The position numbers and the translations under genes were made by a program. Under the pieces are notes generated by a model, which ran no database searches, was not told where the DNA came from, and was given only the letters and a program-made list of their open reading frames with translations. DNA of 64,000 bases from Gemmatimonadales bacterium. Lineage in GTDB: Bacteria; Gemmatimonadota; Gemmatimonadetes; Gemmatimonadales; GWC2-71-9. Shown here in pieces: positions 7,648 through 19,900 of the stretch (positions within the stretch are counted from its first letter, which is position 1; each line of letters starts with the position of its first letter). The DNA is taken from contig JAWKQM010000011.1 of assembly GCA_041390145.1 (NCBI GenBank), positions 1-64,000 on the forward strand. Reading direction: 5' to 3'.

Positions 7648-9264
7648 TTGTCACTGAGGGTTCGTCCGCTCGTTTGGCCCGTCGTCCTTGCCGCCGCTGC
7701 CGTGACCTGCAGCAGCGACAATTTGACGCTGCCCAATGAAGGCCTCCCCGCCGCCCTGACCCTCGTGTCCGGGAATGCCCAGTCGGCGACGGTGGCGACT
7801 CCCCTCCCCGATTCCCTTCTCGTTCGCGTGACGGACTCCAAGGCCAGGCCTGTTGAGGGCGTCAAGGTGGTCTTCACGCCAACGCTTGGCGGTGGCGATG
7901 CCGTGCCTGACACCGGCCTCACGAACGCGGACGGACGCACCGGCTCCCGGTGGCTCCTCGGGTCGACCGCCGGCGCGCAACGGATGCAGGCGATGGTGGT
8001 CGGCCAGACGTCTGGGGGCGCGCTGACGCTGAACTTTGACGCGACGGCGGTAGCGGCGGCGGCGGATACGGTGTTCGCGGTGCGGGGAAACAATCAGTCG
8101 GCGGAGGTGGGCGCAGCGCTGACGGATTCGCTCATCGTCAGGGTCACGGACCGGTACGGCAACTCGGTCGCTGGCGCATCGGTCAGCTGGGCGCCGCTTG
8201 GTGGCGGCTCGGTCAGTCCCGCGTCGAGCACCACGGGCACGGCCGGCACCGCCGCCACGCTGCGGACGTTGGGACCGACCGCCGGGCCCCAAGGCGCCAC
8301 CGCCACGGCCGGCACGCTGAAGGGCTCGCCGGTGACGTTTGCGATGACCGCGCTGCCGGCGGCGCCGACTTCACTGGTCAAGGTGACCGGCGACAACCAG
8401 GCCGGATCTGTCGGCGCGCCACTGACCGATTCGCTGGTGGTCCGGTTGCTCGATGGGACCGGCAACGGTGTCCCTGGCAGGAATGTCACCTTCGCCGTCG
8501 CGACCGGCGGCGGTTCCACCTCACCGAGCTCCGCCACCACCGATACCGGCGGGCGTGCGGCGACACGATGGACCCTTGGTCCCTCGGCCGGGAGCAACTC
8601 GCTCATCGCGACCTCGTCGGGCTTCTCGGTCACCTTCCAGGCGACGGGTAACTCGTCCACGGCGACGACCCTCCTGGCCAACGCCCCACTCACCCAGAAC
8701 GGTACCGCGGGCCTCCCAGCGGCAACACCGCCCTCAGTGCGGGTGACCGACGTCAACGGCAATCCTGTGGCGGGAGTGGCGATCAGCTTCACGGTCGCGA
8801 GTGGCGGGGGCAGCGTCCTGCCCGTCACACCCGTGTCCACCAACGCGTCAGGGATTGCCTCGCTTTCGCAGTGGGTGCTGGGCACGGTGGCAGGGGCCAC
8901 CAGCGTGACGGCGAGCGCGGCAGGGCTCACTCCGAGCTCCCTGACCTTCAATGCGACCGGCGCCCCTGGTGCCGTGGCGCAACTCCAGATCCAGCAGCAG
9001 CCCAGTTCGTCCGCCCAGAGCGGGGTGCCACTTGCCACCCAGCCCACGGTCCGGCTGGCCGATGCCTTCGGAAACCCCGTCACCGCGACTGGGACGGTCG
9101 TGACCGCCGGTCTCGCGAGCGGGAGCGGGACACTCGGCGGCAACGTCACCGCGTCCACGGTGAGCGGGCTGGCGACATTCACTGACCTCGCGGTGACGGG
9201 CCCCACCGGGACATACACCATCCGGTTTACCGCGGGGAGCCTGACTCCGGACACCAGTGCGTGA
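7648..9264 (+). CDS. Ig-like repeat lipoprotein, N-terminal open segment
   Basis: 538 residues beginning at TTG 7648. The signal peptide ends at AAAVTC|SSDN, a lipobox-like site, so the mature protein is probably lipid-anchored. About five Ig-like domains follow, each with a central VRVTDxxGNPVAGVxVxF strand pair, a GGGS turn and a GxAxxxWxLGxxAGxxxxxA closing segment, the pattern of bacterial Ig-like group 1 (invasin/intimin-like) domains. The last domain is of the second type (QQPSSSAQSGVPLATQPTV). The frame ends prematurely at TGA 9262, while repeat-like sequence continues in other frames (for example VATKLAMVTQPSATSQNG immediately afterwards). The frame loss is therefore inside a domain and not a natural end. 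Confidence 0.75.
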   Translation: MSLRVRPLVWPVVLAAAAVTCSSDNLTLPNEGLPAALTLVSGNAQSATVATPLPDSLLVRVTDSKARPVEGVKVVFTPTLGGGDAVPDTGLTNADGRTGSRWLLGSTAGAQRMQAMVVGQTSGGALTLNFDATAVAAAADTVFAVRGNNQSAEVGAALTDSLIVRVTDRYGNSVAGASVSWAPLGGGSVSPASSTTGTAGTAATLRTLGPTAGPQGATATAGTLKGSPVTFAMTALPAAPTSLVKVTGDNQAGSVGAPLTDSLVVRLLDGTGNGVPGRNVTFAVATGGGSTSPSSATTDTGGRAATRWTLGPSAGSNSLIATSSGFSVTFQATGNSSTATTLLANAPLTQNGTAGLPAATPPSVRVTDVNGNPVAGVAISFTVASGGGSVLPVTPVSTNASGIASLSQWVLGTVAGATSVTASAAGLTPSSLTFNATGAPGAVAQLQIQQQPSSSAQSGVPLATQPTVRLADAFGNPVTATGTVVTAGLASGSGTLGGNVTASTVSGLATFTDLAVTGPTGTYTIRFTAGSLTPDTSA

Positions 9265-12200
9265 TTGCCATTGGGTCGGGCGTTGCGACGAAGCTTGCGA
9301 TGGTCACCCAGCCTTCGGCCACCTCGCAAAACGGCGTGGTCTTTACCCAGCAGCCCCAGGTGCAGGTACAGGACGCGGTGTAACCGGTCGCCGGGGCGGG
9401 CGGTGACCGTGGCCATCAACAGCGGGGGTGGCACCCTCGGGGGCACTGCCACGGCCAACAGCAACGCCAGCGGGCTTCCGCTGCAACCTTCACCGGGCTG
9501 TCGATCACGGGGACGGTGGGTGCCCGGACGCTGGCATTCGGCAGTGCCACTCGAACTCAATCGTTCCAGCACCGTCACGATCACTGCTTCTACGCACCGA
9601 CCCAGATGTCGATCAACCAGGGCGACGGTCAGACTGCGACGGCGGGGAGCGCGATCGCGACCGCGCCACGCGTGCTGATCCGCGATGTGAGCAACAACCC
9701 GGTGTCGGGCGTGGCGGTGACCTTTGCGGTCGCCTCGGGTGGCGGGTCGGTCCTGCCGGCCTGCGGCAGTCACGACGAACGCCAGCGGCCTCGCGGCCGC
9801 AACGTCGTGGACACTCGGCTCGGTCGCTTCTGTTAATTAACACCCTGACGGTACGGCGACCCCCGCCTAAGATTATGACCAAACCCCGCAGGCCCTTCAC
9901 GGCGACCGGGGTGCCCGGAGGGGCCGGTGGGCTGAGCATCACCTCGCAACCGTCGGCCTCGGTCGTCAATGGTGCGGTGCTGGCACAGGCGCCGGTGATC
10001 CAGGTCCTGGACGTCAACGGCAACCCTGTCGCCACTCCGACGAGTGTTGCCATCACGGTCGGTATCGCGGCCGGTCCGGGTGGGACGCTTGGCGGGCTCA
10101 CCACGGTGGGAACCAACGCGTCCGGCCAAGCCACCTTCAACGGGCTGAGCATCACGGGGCTCGCCGGCGTGTACACCCTCCAGTTCACCAGCCCCGGCCT
10201 GACCGGCGTATCATCCGCCAACGTGAACCTCACGGCAGCCCAGCGACAAGACTGGCCGTCACGACGGAATCGCCCGCCACGGCGCAGAGCGGCGGTAGCG
10301 GATGACCCCCCACCGTGGTTCAACTGCAGGACGTGTCGGGCAATGCAGTCAGTACGGCGAGCGTCAATATTACGGCATCGCTCGTGTCTGGCGGGGGGAC
10401 GCTGACCGGCGACCCCAAGTGTTGTGACCAACGCCCGGGGCCTTCGAGTTTTCGGCAATCTGATCCTCACTGAACAGTCGGGCCGAGGGTGCTCCGGTTT
10501 ACCTCGGCCGGCCTGGCGCCGGATACTTACTACGGCGATCATCGTGCGCTGGGTGCGGGGCAACGCGACGGCCCTGGAATACGTGATTCAGCCATCGACC
10601 GTGACCGCTGGGCAGAACATCACCCCCGCGGTTACCGTGCGAGTCCGGATGGGGCAGGTAACACCGTCACGACGGCGGTGAACGCTGTGACCGTGGCGAT
10701 CGGCGCCAATCCGGGCACGAGCACGCTCAGCGGAACCCTCACCGCAAACGCGGTTACCGGCGTCGCGACATTCGGGCGTTGTCCCTCAACAAGGCGTTTG
10801 GCGACTCCCCACACCCTGGTCGCCTCGGCGACGGGTCTCACGAGCGCGACGAGCGCTGGATTCACGGTCAATTCGGCAGGCGCCACGTCCATCGCCGCCA
10901 ATTCCGTTACCAGCCAGAGTGACACTGCGGGCCTTCCAGTCGCAGCGCCACCATCGGTGCTGGTGACCGACGCGAATGGCAACCCGGTCGCCGGTGTGGC
11001 CATCACCTTTGCCTTGACGGTCGGCGGCGGGTCCATCGCCCCGACGACGCCTGTCCTCACCAATGCGTCGGGCATCGCCACACTCGCGTCCTGGACGCTC
11101 GGCAATGCCGCAGGTGCCAACACCGTGACGGCCTCTGGCGCAGGCCTCTCGCCTGCGCTCATCACCTTTACGCCTACCTATGCTGTGCAGGAAGGCCACG
11201 CACCGCAGATGGCCACGCAGCCGTCACCGACGGCACAGAGTGGCGTGGCGCTGGCGGTGCAACCTTACGGTGCGGCTCGCCGACGTCTTTGGGAATCCGG
11301 TGTCGGCTCTGCTGGAGTCACAATCACCGCTTCGCTGGCATCGGGCGCTTCAAGACGCTCGGTGGCACCTGACGGCATCGACGGTGGGCGGCGTGGCCAC
11401 CTTCACCAATCTGGCAGTCACCGGGCCCACTGGGGCCTACACCCTGCAGTTCACCGCCACGGGGCTCAACCCCGTCACGAGCACCACGATCGGGATTGGG
11501 GCAGGCGTGGCCACGCAGCTGGCCATGGTGACGCAACCGTCGATACGGTGGTCATGCGCCGTTCGCGCAGCAACCGACGGTGCAAGTGCAGGACGCTGCC
11601 TAAGAATCCGGTCGCTGGTGGCATCGGTAACGGCGGCCATCACGACAGGTGGCGGGACGCTTGGTGGGACCGTGACCGTGAATACCAACGCGGCGGGTCT
11701 CGCGACCTTTACCAATCTCCATCACCGGGCTCGTCGGGCCGCGGACACTGCGGTTTACCGAAGGGTCGCTGACCCCAGCCATCTCCGGCACCATCACCCT
11801 CACGGCGGGTGCCGCCAACCAGATCCTGGTCAACACCGGGAACGGGCAGACGGCCATTGCGAACACCCCCAGTTGCCACGCCACCCTCAGTGGTGGTGCG
11901 TGACATCAGCGGAAACCCGGTTGCAGGCGTGTCGGTAACCTTCGGCGGTGGCGACCGGGGGAGCATCGTGCCGCGGCAACCCCGACGACCACCAACGCGT
12001 CCGGCATCGCCGCGCTAACGTCCTGGACCCTCGGCACGCTGGCGGGCGCCAACAGCGTCACGGCCACCTCCGGCACGCTCGCTGGCAGTCCGGTGACGTT
12101 TACCGCCACCGCGAACGCAGGCGCCGCCACGCAGCTCCAGGCGGCGACGCAGCCGTCCCCGGCGGCCCAGAGCGGCGTGGCATTGGCGGTGCAGCCGACC

Positions 12201-13274
12201 GTCCGGCTTGCGGACGTCTTCGGAATTTGGTCACACCTCCGGCGTCACGATCACCGCCGGATTCGGCCGGTGGACAGGCACACTCGGCGGGACCGTGACG
12301 GCCACGGTATCCGGGGTCGCCACTTTCGCGAACCTTTCCATCGCCGGCGTGTCCGGCCCGTACACGCCGCTTCACCTCGGGCGCGCTGACCGCGGCCACG
12401 AGTAGCACGATCACCCTGGCCGCGGGCACCGCGGCACGCCTCACGATCGTGACCGAGCCCTCCGCCACCGCGCAAAACGCCAGCATCCTGGCGCAGCAAC
12501 CGACCGTCCAGGTTGAGTGACGCCGCCTACAATCCTGTCGCCGGGGTGGTCTCGGTGACGGCCGCCATCGCGAGTGGTGGGGGGACGCTCGGGGGCACTG
12601 CGACCATCAGCACCAACGCCGCAGGCTGGCCTCGTTCACGAACCTCGCGATCACGGGCACTGTCGGGGCCCGCACGCTGCAGTTCTCCAGCGGCGCGCTG
12701 ACGCCCGACACGTCCAGCGCGGTGACGATCACCGCCGCAGCTGCCGCGACCCAGATTGCCATCAACGCCAAGAACGGCCAGACGGCAACGGTCACCACCG
12801 CCGTCACCACCTGCCGTCGGCCATCGTCCGCGACATCAGCGGTATCCAGTCTCAGGCGTGGCCGTGACCTTTGCGGTGACCGGGGCGGCGGCAGCGTCCT
12901 CCCGGTCACCCCGGTGGTGACGAACGCCCCGCGTGGCCGCGCTGACGTCGTGGACCATGGGGACGGTGGCCGGGGCCAACACGATGACGGCGGCGTCAGC
13001 ACGCTCAGCGAGCCCGGTGCCACCGCCACGGCCACGGCAGGCGCGGCGACGCAACTCCAGGTACACCAGCCGTCGCCGACGGCGCAGAGTGGGGTGGCGT
13101 TTGCGAATCAGCCGCATGATCCAGCTTGCGGATGCCTTCGGGAATCCTGTCACGACGACGGGGACGACGATTACCGCGGCCTTCGCCAGCGGCACGGGCA
13201 CGCTCGGCGGCACCCTCACTGCCAATACCGCGTCCGGCGTGGCGACCTTCACCAACCTGTCCATCACCGGGGCG
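9265..13274 (+). other. Frameshift-dense part of the Ig-like repeat gene
   Basis: This 4-kb stretch encodes further Ig-like domains, but only in pieces 30-120 residues long spread over all three forward frames. Recognisable pieces include LIRDVSNNPVSGVAVTFAVA near 9680-9740, TSQPSASVVNGAVLAQAPV near 9950-10000, VAGVAITFALTVGGGSI near 10990-11040 and LAVTGPTGAYTLQFTATG near 11410-11470. Each break can be repaired by adding or removing one base. A TAATTAA at 9834-9840 replaces what should be Ala/Gly codons, suggesting substitutions as well. No insertion sequence or independent gene is seen here. Confidence 0.6.
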
Positions 13275-15486
13275 GTTTACCCACATCGCCCAAGCTCAGT
13301 CGGGCGCCCTGACGGCGGCGACGAGCGGCACGATCACCCTGTCGGCCGGAACCGCGACCCGCCTCGCGATGGTCACCCAGCCGTCAGCCACCGCACAGAA
13401 CACCATCGCGTTCGCACAGCAGCCGAGCGTGCAGGCGCAGGACGCCGCCGGGAACCCGGTGGCTGGCGTGCGGTCGGTGACGGTGACGATCGCCTCGGGC
13501 GGCGGGACGCTGGGTGGCACGGCAACGGTCAACACCAACGCCGCGGGCCTGGCCACCTTCGCGGGTCTCTCGATTACCGGGACGGTCGGCGCGCGGACGC
13601 TGGGTTGCGTCCACCGTACTCGGGACCACGCGGCGATCTCCACATCCATCGGCTTGACGGCGGGCGCGCCGACGCAGATGGCGGTGAGCGTTGGCAACGG
13701 CCAGACCGCCACCGCGGGGACGGCCGTGGCAACCCCTCCGGCCGTGGTGGTGCGTGACGTGAGCAACAACCCGGTCTCCAACGTGGCCGTGACGTTCGGG
13801 GTGGCCTCCGGCGGGGGGTCGGTCGTACCGGCGGGTGCGGTGTCGACCAACGCCTCGGGCATCGCGGCGGTGACTTCCTGGACGCTGGGGACGGCAGCCG
13901 GTGCCAACTCGCTGACCGCGACGGCCGCGCCGGCTGGCATCTCGCCGAATCCTGTCACCTTTACGGCGACGGCGATGGCGGGTGACGGCCGCGAGCTGGC
14001 GATGTTCACGCAGCCACCGACATCGATCGCGAGCGGAGCAACCATGACCCCCGCACCCGTGGTCCAGCTGCAGGATTCGCTCGGTAACCCCGTCACGACC
14101 TCCAATTTCCCAATCTCCGTGACCATCGCGTCGGGGCCTGGCGGCATCCTCTCCGGCGGCACGATCGCGGTGACGAACACTTCCGGCCGCGCCACGTTCA
14201 GTTCATTGGTGATCACCGGCCCTACGGGGGACTATAGGCTGCAGTTCACCGGCGCGAGCGTGACCGGCGTGACCTCCGGGACGATTACCCTGACGGCGGG
14301 GAGTGCGGCCCGCGTCGCGGTCGTAACCCAGCCCACGACGGCGCAGAGCGGGATCGTGTTCCCTGTCACCCCCACCGTGCAGGTGCAGGACGCGGCGGGC
14401 AACCCGGTCGCGTCCTCGGGCAGGAGTATCTCGGTCATCTCGAACTCCGGGACGGCGGTGCTGACTGGCCCCTCCAGCCGGACGACCAACGGGTCCGGCC
14501 TCGCCACCTTTTCCAGCCTCGTCCTGACCGGGGCGGTCGGGCCCAATACGCTGCTCTTCTCCTCCGCCGGACTGACCACGGACACGACCGCGGTGATCAC
14601 GCTGACCGCCGGCACCGCCACGCAACTGACCATGGTCCAGCAGCCGTCGGCATCCGTGTCGAGCGGGGTGGCGCTGGCGCAGCAGCCGACGGTCCAGGTC
14701 CGTGACGCGTCGGGCAATCCGGTTTCCGGAATCGTGTCGGTGACCGCGGCGATCGCCTCCGGCGGCGGGACGCTGGGCGGGACGGTCACGGTCAGCACCA
14801 ACGCCGCCGGCCTGGCGACGTTCACCGACCTGTCGATCACCGGCACGGTCGGCGCTAGGACGCTGCAGTTCACGAGTGCCGGCCTGACGACCGCCACCTC
14901 GACCGCGGTGAATGTCACCGCCGGCGCGGCCACCCAATTGACGATGGTGCAGCAGCCCTCGGCGTCGGCCGCCAGTGGTGCGAGCTTCGCGCAGCAGCCG
15001 ACCGTCCAGGTGCGGGACGCTTCGGGGAATCCCGTCTCTGGCGTCGTGTCGGTCACCGCCGCGATCCTGACAGGCGGCGGCACGCTCGGTGGTGTCACCA
15101 CGATCAACACGAACAGCTCCGGCCTGGCCACCTTTGCCGGGCTCTCTATCACCGGGACGATCGGGTCGAGGACGCTGCAGTTCAGCAGCGGTGCCCTGAC
15201 GCCTGCCACATCCACCGCGGTCTCCGTCACGGCGGGTGCGCCGAGCCAGATGTCCATCAGTGCGGGCAACGGCCAGAGCGCCACTGCCGGTTCTGCGGTG
15301 ACGACCGCTCCTGCGGTGCTGGTGCGTGACGCCAGCAACAACCCCGTCGCCGGCGTCTCGGTGACCTTCGCGGTGGCCGGTGGTGGTGGCTCCATCCTTC
15401 CGGCAACCGCGGTGACGACCAACGTCTCGGGCATCGCGACCACCGCGTCGTGGACGCTCGGGACCGTGGCAGGGGCGAACTCCTGA
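13275..15486 (+). CDS. Ig-like repeat protein, second open segment
   Basis: The frame is open from 13126, but family sequence is in register only from about 13275 (AQSGALTAATSGTITLSAG) to 15483. It holds about seven domains of two alternating kinds. One begins ATQLTMVQQPSASxxSGxxxAQQPTVQVRD and closes with GARTLQFTSAGLTTATS. The other begins APxQMxxSxGNGQxATAG and closes with SWTLGTxAGANSLTATAAP. Domain-to-domain identity is very high, which points to recent tandem duplication. The TGA at 15484 follows a missing base in the AGANSLTA motif, so it is an artefactual or mutational end. Confidence 0.65.
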
Positions 15487-15819
15487 CCGCTACCGCCGCC
15501 CAGGGATCACGCCGAACCCGGTGACGTTTACCGCGACGGGAACACCGGGCGCCGCGACGCAACTTCACGGTGGTGGTGCAGCAGCCGTCGGCGACGGCGG
15601 CCAGCGGCGTGGCCCTGGCCCAGCAACCTGCCGTCCAGGTCCGGGATGCCCGGGCAACGCCGTATCCGGCGTGGTCTCGGTGACCGCCTCGATCGCCAGC
15701 GGCGGCGGGACGCTCGGCGGCACGGCCACGGTGAGCACCGACGCCAACGGTCTCGCGACGTTCAGCAACCTGGTCATCACGGGAACGGTACGAGGAACGC
15801 TGCAGTTCGCCAGCGCGCT

Positions 15820-16506
15820 GGCCTCACCAGCGCGACGTCGGCAGGTATCTCCCTGACGCCGGGCGCCCCCACGCAGCTGACCGTAGTGCAGCAGCCGTCG
15901 GCCACGGCGCAGAACGCCGTCGCCTTCGCCCAGCAGCCGACGATCCAGGTGCGGGACGCCTCGGGGAACGCGGTTGCCGCGGCGGTGTCGGTCACGGCCG
16001 CCATCGCGTCGGGGGGCGGGGCGCTTGGGGGCACGACGACGGTCGTCACGAACGGGAGCGGGCTCGCGACTTTCGCGGGGCTGTCGATCACCGGAGCGGT
16101 TGGCGCGCGGACATTGCAGTTCACCAGCGCTGGGTTGACGACCGCCACCTCGAGCGCCATCAACATCACGCCGGGGGCGGCAACACAGTTGGTGATGGTG
16201 CAGCAGCCGTCGGCCTCGGCGGCGAGCGGCGCGGCCTTCGCCCAGCAGCCGACCGTCCAGCTCCGGGACGCATCGGGAAATGACGTGGCCGGCGCCGTCA
16301 CGGTCACGGCCGCCATCGCGTCGGGGGGTGGCACGCTCGGCGGCACGGTCTCGGCGACGACGAGCGCAGGCGGCCTGGCGACCTTCACCAATCTGTCGAT
16401 CCCAGGCCTAGTTGGCTCGCGGACGCTGCAGTTCACCAGCGCAGGGCTGACGCCTGCACCTCGAGCGCTATCGGCATCACCGCCGGAGCGGCCTCGCAAC
16501 TGGTGA
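15820..16506 (+). CDS. Ig-like repeat protein, third open segment
   Basis: In-register repeat sequence runs from about 15820 (AGLTSATSAGISLTPGAPTQ) to about 16455. It encodes about two full domains of the QQPSA...GGGTLGGT...GLATF type. The frame then reads through as unrelated residues to TGA 16504, where a neighbouring frame resumes with VIVQQPSASAASGAVLAQQP. Between 15487 and 15820, and between 16456 and 16972, the domains are present but shifted at least five times. Confidence 0.55.
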   Translation, partial: GLTSATSAGISLTPGAPTQLTVVQQPSATAQNAVAFAQQPTIQVRDASGNAVAAAVSVTAAIASGGGALGGTTTVVTNGSGLATFAGLSITGAVGARTLQFTSAGLTTATSSAINITPGAATQLVMVQQPSASAASGAAFAQQPTVQLRDASGNDVAGAVTVTAAIASGGGTLGGTVSATTSAGGLATFTNLSIPGLVGSRTLQFTSAGLTPAPRALSASPPERPRNW

Positions 16507-16971
16507 TCGTGCAGCAGCCGTCGGCCTCGGCGGCGAGCGGGGCGGTGCTTGCACAGCAGCCGACGGTGCAGGTGCCGGACGCCTCCGGGAACCCAGTCTC
16601 CGGGGGTGGCATCGGTGACGGCCTCGATCGCGAGCGGCGGTGGCGCCCTGGGCGGAACCGTCGCCGTGAAACACGAGCATGGGCCTGGCGACCTTCACCA
16701 ACCTGGCGATCACGGGCACGGTCGGGGCGCGCACGCTGCAGTTCACCGCGGAGTGCTCGCGCCCGCCATGAGCGCGATCAACGTGACGGCGGGTGCCGCG
16801 GCCCAGCTGACCATCGTGCAGCAGCCGTCGGCCTCGGCGGCGAACGGGCGACGTTCGCCCTGCAGCCTACGGTCCAGGTCCGGGACGCCTCGGGCAATCC
16901 GGTCTCGTCGGTCGTCGCCGTGACCGCCGCCATCGCCAGCGGCGGGGGCACCGCTCGGCGGCACCGCGACG

Positions 16972-19900
16972 GTGAACACGAGCGCCGGCGGGCTCGCGAC
17001 CTTCGCCGGACTCTCGATCTCGGGCACCGTCGGCACACGGACCCTCCAGTTCAGCAGCGGCGCGCTGACGCCTGATACCTCCACTGCGATCACCATCACG
17101 GCCGGCGCCCCGACCCAGATGGCCATCAGCACGGGCAACGCGCAGCTGGCGGCGGCGGGCAGCGCCGTGACCACGGCTCCGGCCGTGGTGATCCGCGATG
17201 CCAGCAACAATCCGGTCTCAGGTGTCTCGGTGACCTTCGCCGTGGCCAGCGGCGGGGGGAGCGTCGTGCCGGCGACCGCGGTGACAACGAATGCGTCGGG
17301 CATCGCGACGGCCACGTCGTGGACCCTGGGCACGGTGGCTGGCGCGAATTCCTTGACGGCGACGGCGGCCCCGGTGGGCATCACGCCGAACCCGGTGACG
17401 TTCACCGCCACCGGCACGCCGGGCCCGGCCAGCCAGCTCGTGATCGTGCAGCAGCCCTCGGCCACGGCGGCGAGCGGGGCGGCCTTCGCACAGCAACCGA
17501 CCGTCCAGGTGCGGGACGCGCTGGGGAACGCGGTGCCGGGAATCATACCGGTGACCGTGGCGATCGCCACCGGTGGCGGAACGCTTGGCGGGACCGCGAC
17601 GGTGAATACCGACGGAGCGGGACTGGCGACCTTCGCCGGGTTGTCAATCACCGGCACGGTGGGCGCCCGCACGCTGCGGTTTACCAGCGGGGCGCTCACG
17701 CCGGACACCTCGACCGTGGTGACCATCACCGCCGGCGCGCCGACCCAGATGACGGTCAGCGCGGGTAACGCGCAGACCGCCGCCGCCGGGACCTCGGTCA
17801 CCACTCCACCAGCGGTCCTGGTGCGCGACGCGAGCAATAACCCGGTCTCCGGGGTGCTGGTCACCTTCGCGGCGGCCACCGGCGGAGGCTCGGCCCTGCC
17901 GGTCGCCGCGGTCGCCACCAATGCGTCCGGCATTGCCGCAGCGTCCTCGTGGACCCTCGGCACGACCGCCGGACCCAATACCCTGACCGCCACCGCCGCA
18001 CCGGGCGGGATCACCACGAACCCGATCACCTTCACTGCCACCGGCACGCCGGGGGCGGCGACCGCGCTGGCCATCACGACGTCGCCGACTGCCGGCCAGA
18101 GCGGGATTGCCGTGACGCCGCAGCCGGTGGTGCGCCTCGTGGATGCCTATGGCAACGCCGTGCTGACGAACGGCGTTCTTGTCACGGCGACGCTCGCCAC
18201 CGGAAGCGGCACCCTGACGAACGCGACGGCCACGACCACGAGTGGCGTCGCCACCTTCGCCGGGTTGACGGTGACAGGGACCGCCGGCACCGTGAGCTTG
18301 CGCTTCGATGCCACAGGGTTGACGGGTGTGACGACCGCGACATTCCCGATCACGGCAGGAACGCCGACGACCTTGGCGTTCAGTGTGCAGCCGGTGACGA
18401 CGGCGGCGGGCGCAGCGATCCCGGCACCCCAGGTCGAGGTGCGCGATGGGGCAGGGAACCGCGTCACCACGGCCACGACCTCCATTACCGTGGCCCTCGG
18501 GAACAACCCCGGCACGAGCGCGCTGAGTGGAACGGCGACTGTCAGCGCGGTGGCGGGCGTGGCGAGCTTCCCGGGACTGTCGCTCAACCGAACCGGCATC
18601 GGCTACACCCTTACCGCCAACGGGGGAGCGCTTCCTCAGCAGACCAGTGCGGCGTTCAACATCACGCCGGGGGCCCCGGCCGCGGTCGCCTTTGTGGCTC
18701 AGCCGACCACGGTGATTGCGGGTTCGTCGATCGCACCGGCGGTGACGGTCGAAGTTCTTGATGGACTGGGCAATCGGGTGACGACTTCCACGGCCTCCGT
18801 CACAGTGGCGATTGGCACGAACGCGGGTAGCGGAACGCTGAGCGGCACGCTCTCCCAGAATGCCGTCGCCGGCCTCGCGACCTTCAGCAACCTGTCGATC
18901 GACAAGGTCGGCGTCGGCTACACCCTTGCCGCGACGGCAGGTGCGTTGGCCGGTCCCGTCAGCTCGGCGTTCACCGTCAGTCCGGGTGCCGCCTCTGCGC
19001 TCGCCATCACGTCGATGCCGACCACCGGGTCGAGCGGAGCCGCGCTGACACCAGCCGCGGTGATCCGCCTGGTGGATGCTAACGGCAACACCGTACCGAC
19101 GACCGGCACCCCGGTGACCGCATTGCTCAACAGCGGGGCAGGATCTCTTGGCGGCACGACTGCAGCGAATACGACCAGCGGGCTGGCAACCTTCAGCAAT
19201 CTGATCCTGACCGGGGCGGCCGGGCCGTACACCATCAATTTCAGCTCGACTGGCCTCTCGCCGATCGTCTCCGGACCGATCACGCTCGGCGCGGGTGCGG
19301 CCACGACGATCGCCGCGAACTCGACGCCGGCGGACAGCGGCACGGTGGGCACCGCGGTCACCCCACTGCCGTCGGTGCTCGTGACGGACGGAGGCGGTAA
19401 CCCGGTGAGCGGGGTGGCGGTCACCTTTGCGGTGACGGCCGGCAACGGGAGCATCACGGGGGGCGCGACGACCACGAACGGAAGCGGCGTGGCGACGGTC
19501 GGCTCGTGGACCCGGGATGTGGTGGCGGGCGCCGACACGCTGACAGCAACGGCGGCGGGCCTGGCGGGCAGTCCGGTGCGCTTCACGACCACGGGCGTGG
19601 CGGGCGCGGCCAGCTCGGTCTCGGCGGTCTCACTCACTTCCCAGAGCGCCACCGTGGGAACGGCTGTCGGCGCGCCGCCCTCAGTCGTCGTTCGTGATGC
19701 AGGCAGCAATCCGGTGGCCAACGTCCCAGTATCGTTCGCGGTGACGGCTGGAGGTGGGAGTGTGGTTGGTGCGGCGGCAACGACGAACGCAAGCGGGATC
19801 GCGACACTCACCTCGTGGACGCTGGGCACCGTGGCAGGCACCAACACGGTGACGGCGACGGTCGGCGCGCTGGCGCCGGTGCCGTTTAACGCGACGGGGA

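Noticed and set aside
8094..9773. Long minus-strand frame opposite the Ig repeats
   Set aside because: The repeats' codon use leaves the antisense frame open in many units; no signal, no domain.
9834..9840. TAATTAA as a real gene end within the Ig repeat
   Set aside because: Ig-like sequence continues in another frame directly afterwards, and the motif replaces conserved residues of the domain, so it is more likely an error.
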